Source: Spirogloea muscicola (lineage: Eukaryota > Streptophyta > Zygnematophyceae > Spirogloeales > Spirogloeaceae). From it: a stretch of 18,825 nt of DNA. The stretch's first letter is position 1, and every line of letters begins with the position of its first letter. Where the stretch lies: NCBI GenBank assembly GCA_009602725.1, contig WELB01000198.1:8005-26829 (forward strand), in the 5' to 3' direction. Of the stretch, positions 13,472 to 18,825 are shown piece by piece. The notes under the pieces were generated by a model. It did no database searches. It saw only the letters and a program-made list of their open reading frames with translations, and was not told the origin of the DNA. A program made the position numbers and the translations under genes.

Positions 13472-13502
13472 CACCACCACCACGGCTGCGGCGGCGGCGG
13501 CG
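13472..13502. repeat. Short trinucleotide repeats (CAC then CGG)
   Basis: Four CAC units at 13472-13483 are followed, after four bases, by five CGG units at 13488-13502. They lie within the divergent promoter region. Confidence 0.85.
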
Positions 13503-14149
13503 GATGTGCGAAATGGCAATGCGGTCCACAATCCCAGTCCTCGCACGGAATGCACTTGGCTTGGTGATCGAAGCGTCCGTTCGCAGGAGGCGTCACGAAG
13601 AGTTGGTGTCCTGCTTTTGCGCCGTCTCGGCCCTTTCGAACCTGGCTCGTTCCTCATCCGTAACAGCGGCCCTTTGGCCCACGGCCTGCATCTGCGAGCT
13701 GACCGTGGCACCACCACTGGTGACATGCCAAGGCTTTGAGACCGACCGTCCCGGCAGTGCCGCCGCGGCCCGCCCGCGGCAGCCGCTGCGGCGCAGCGGC
13801 CAGGCCCCAGGCATGGCCGCCGGCGGAGACGTGGGCGCGCCGGCTCCGGCTCGGCCGCCCGGCATTCACATCGAGGCGAGCCTGCCCTCGCCGCCGTCCC
13901 TGTTGCTGCCGGTGCTGGAGCTGCCACCGCACCGACCGCCACTCCGGCGGCCGCCCAGCGCTGGCCACAGCCGAGGCCTTCTGCTTGGCTCTGTGCCGGC
14001 TTGGGCCTAGCTGCTTGGGGAACGAGCTGCAGTTGAGGCGAGCTGGGAGCTGTGGCTCGGAGCAGGTGACGGAGAAGCTGCTGCGGCGGCTGGCCGGCGG
14101 CGGCAACGGCGGCGAGGACCGCCGGGGGCTGCCCGGGCGGCGCAGAGGC

Positions 14150-14150
14150 N
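14150..14150. other. Single ambiguous base (N) in the CHCH gene 5' part
   Basis: Left of this N the best coding frame (VTEKLLRRLAGGG) is one phase, and right of it the good frame (FLLPGLAVLPALHQQ, AAQLERDLAPIREAV) is another. The frame carried into the right-hand part meets a stop at 14067-14069. The N may therefore mark an indel or collapsed gap, not a single base. Confidence 0.9.
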
Positions 14151-15388
14151 GCGCCGGCGCCGCCGCCGTTCCTGCTGCCGGGCCTGGCGGTCCTGCCGGC
14201 GCTGCATCAGCAGGCGCGGCCGGACGCTGCCCGCGCGGCACAGCTCGAGCGCGACCTGGCGCCCATTCGAGAGGCTGTGCAGCACAGCGTGAGCCCCACC
14301 CCCGCCTTTCCACTTTTCGCTTGGCCTCGACTGTGAGCTTCCCATTCACGACGTGCGTGGGACCCCACCTGGCCGGCGGCCTTTGGGGGCCTCGGGGTCG
14401 GGGCGTCGACGACTACTTTCTAAGCTTGACGGCCCGCTCTGCGAGCATAGGCTGCCATGCAGTGGGCTGCCTCTCAGCAGCAAACTCCTGTGCAGCCGCA
14501 GTGCATGTTTCTGGCGATGCTCTGTCAAGAAGAGTCAGCAAGACATTCTTGTTGGGGTGGCGTCAGCCCCTCTTTCGGTTACGAGCAGCCCATTGCCACT
14601 CAGCGTCGCAGCATTGTGATATCAAAAGAGAGCCGCCACGACTTCGCCTGTGGCAGGAGAAAGTAGCTCAGGCATTAGAGGACCGTGGAGAGGAGGAGAG
14701 GCAAGCTGTCAAGAAGCTGGCTGCGGAGCTGCTTGAGCGGCAATACAGGTTGGAGGGCCCGCTCTTGCCAAGGGCAGCCTGGTGCCTCGCTATGGCCTCC
14801 TCACCTGGCTACATGCAAAGCCCCCATGTTGTTGAGGGCCCTGCCTGTGAAGTGTCTCGCCTTGCCAACAAATGCGAGAACCTTTCGTGGTCTTCTGCTG
14901 ACGTAATGTACTGATAGGTCTGGTTGATGGCCTCGTGTGCAGACCTCCAAGCCGGCCCGCTCCTTGTGTGGACGAGCGGGAGGAGTGCCTGCGATGTTAC
15001 CGCAGCAATGCTGAGGTACTCCACAGATATTCTTGAGCTGCAGCAGAGTATCCCGCATGGTGCCATGAACTATGCAACAGGCCTGCTTTGATTCTCAACT
15101 GAAGCGCCACATGCCATCAGGATGCTCTCAGGTGTAGGTCGCAAGTGGAGGCCTTTGTACTGTGTGCCAGGAGCGCACAGCAGGTTGGTCTTGCCTACTT
15201 CTGCCTGACGCAATCAACCGTTCAAATCTGCTTGTTACATCGCACCTGATCCTCACAATCTGCTCTCAGATTTCATCCTTGTCTGTCTGTGATATTTGAC
15301 AACCCAAAGAGTCCTATGATTACTCAGCTTACCACCATGGCCGCTGCTCCGTGGTTTGCAGGATTTCATTGAGGCTACAACACCTTAA
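14151..15388 (+). CDS. Twin-CX9C (CHCH) protein, MIC19/CHCHD3-like, 5' partial
   Basis: Twin-CX9C proteins of this type are oxidised in the mitochondrial intermembrane space; MIC19 is a peripheral subunit of the MICOS complex that shapes cristae junctions. Proposed exons: up to 14288, 14657-14748, 14943-15015, 15121-15183 and 15362-15388, all in phase. The first part gives AAQLERDLAPIREAVQHS. The next gives a charged helix (EKVAQALEDRGEEERQAVKK) likely to be coiled coil. The CHCH domain follows: CVDEREECLRC, then YRSNAEDALR, then CRSQVEAFVLC. The two C-X9-C pairs are separated by 10 residues, as in human CHCHD3. The last small exon ends IEATTP then TAA; reading through its donor would instead stop at 15249. 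The N-terminus is unresolved because of the N at 14150. The CHCH call is strong; MIC19 rather than another twin-CX9C family is likely but not certain. Confidence 0.75.
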
Positions 15389-16159
15389 TGGCTGCTTAGG
15401 ACGCCAGTCTCCAGCTTGACTGCGATCTGTCCCTTCATTAGGGTTCTCTAGCCTCCACTTCCTGTGGCATTGAGATTCCCGTGCAGCAGGTCGGCAGACC
15501 TACAGCCAACGTTGCTGTTTGCCTAGACAGACTTCTGCAAGAATAGCACTCGGAGATGTCCACTTCAGCAAGTTGGGCAAATTTGACCCCTCCTCAAATT
15601 GCTTACAATACTGTACTCACTTGCTGTCATACTGGCCCTCAAGACATAAGTGGCAGGGCAAGCGAATCAGGAGTGATTGCCTTGCAGACTGTAAGCGAGC
15701 AACCCCTATCTGGCACAAGCTGATGGGCATGGCGGGTGCAAATACTATGAGTCAATCGAAGTGCTGCAGAGCCCATGCTTTCTTTTTCTGGCAGAAGCTA
15801 ACAACCTCCAGAGGCACATGCAGGAATGTCAGGGATCGCAAAGGCTAAGTAGCAGATGTAATTGTGCGTCCTGAGTGAATCACCACTCGACAATGCTCAA
15901 GCTGATATCAAGAGCATAAGGTGGTAAGAGCATAAGGTGGTTCTTGAAACTAGTTCCTGTGCTGTGAACTACCTCAGCTAGAAATTGCAGCCAGTTGTGT
16001 AGCTGCAGCAGGGGCCGAGCAGAAAGGTCTGTGAACTAGCCAGCTAATACCCAGAACCCATGGCTGTAACATGCACTAAGGTTGGTCGAGTCCTTAATCA
16101 ATCTGAGCAGGCGTCACAATGTAATCGTCACCTTCTCTTGGAGGTTCGACACTGCCAAC
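15389..16159. other. Convergent intergenic region, CHCH gene and TPI
   Basis: These 771 bases lie between two facing stop codons and should hold both 3' UTRs. Plus-strand TGTAA motifs near 15690 and 15856 could serve the CHCH gene if the organism uses the chlorophyte signal. A 109-codon open frame at 15519-15848 has no recognisable motif. A 16-bp tandem duplication is listed separately. Confidence 0.5.
15910..15941. repeat. Perfect 16-bp tandem duplication
   Basis: AAGAGCATAAGGTGGT occurs twice head to tail with no spacer and no mismatch. It lies in the gap between the CHCH gene and TPI. Confidence 0.95.
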
Positions 16160-18677
<2,518 letters not shown>

Positions 18678-18701
18678 GGCAGCCGCCGGGAGCGCCGGCG
18701 G

Positions 18702-18825
<124 letters not shown>

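Larger units (their letters stand above)
13221..14150. promoter_or_regulatory. GC-rich divergent promoter region, BUB3 and CHCH gene
   Basis: BUB3 leaves to the left and the CHCH gene to the right, so this interval should carry both promoters and 5' UTRs. It is strongly GC-rich with many CG dinucleotides, and the block extends through BUB3 exon 1 to about 13080. The first exon or exons of the CHCH gene probably lie in its right half; a plus-strand frame with SEQVTEKLLRRLAGG around 14057-14101 resembles the N-terminal part of MIC19 proteins. No TATA box was identified with confidence. Confidence 0.55.

Noticed and set aside
13480-13610. Minus-strand frame with closely spaced Cys/His (CIPCEDWDC, CHFAHPPPPP) resembling a zinc-binding motif.
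   Set aside because: It has no ATG after the upstream stop, no clear splice acceptor, and ends at a low-complexity CAC/CGG repeat in the divergent promoter region.
13636-13652. GGTTCGAAA on the minus strand, like a tRNA T-loop.
   Set aside because: The flanking bases do not form a T stem, and no D arm or acceptor stem is present.
14007-14345. Minus-strand ORF starting MGSSQSRPSEK, resembling a myristoylated MIC19 N-terminus.
   Set aside because: It is antisense to the better-supported CHCH gene, crosses the N, and its remainder is low-complexity Arg/Ala without family motifs.

Overview
This is a nuclear window from an intron-rich green-lineage eukaryote, most likely a green alga. The evidence is GT-AG introns of roughly 90-340 bases in every gene, a plant-type U-box/ARM-repeat ligase, a plant-type ARPC2, and a triosephosphate isomerase (TPI) whose N-terminal extension looks like an organelle (probably plastid) transit peptide. 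The exact species cannot be named. There is no prokaryotic operon, CRISPR array, phage or defence locus here.

Layout, left to right: a 109-base poly-T; an Arp2/3 subunit 2 gene (+, about 110-2168, 5' end cut by the poly-T); a convergent 447-bp gap; a 16-exon U-box/ARM E3 ligase gene (-, 8403-2616); an intergenic stretch holding a GC-rich block and a 659-bp fold-back element (233-bp arms, 193-bp spacer); a 9-exon BUB3 gene (-, 13220-10870); a GC-rich divergent promoter region; a twin-CX9C (CHCH) gene of MIC19 type (+, to about 15388, 5' end unresolved); a 771-bp convergent gap; a 9-exon TPI gene (-, 18677-16160); and a terminal 123-base poly-T. I traced the splice frames by hand. BUB3 (337 aa), the U-box protein (818 aa) and TPI (331 aa) each close in frame across all exons.

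The genes do not form a pathway: actin nucleation, ubiquitylation, spindle checkpoint, mitochondrial inner-membrane organisation and glycolysis/Calvin cycle. Their shared feature is architecture: GC-rich blocks lie at or just upstream of gene 5' ends, and AT-richer introns follow. Both single N bases fall in those GC-rich blocks.

The items most worth a second look are the near-perfect fold-back element (231 of 233 arm positions agree by eye), two adjacent perfect hairpins inside a TPI intron, an internal Met in TPI exactly where cytosolic enzymes start, and the same-strand poly-T tracts at both window ends, one of which cuts into a coding exon. I found no convincing novel multi-gene system.
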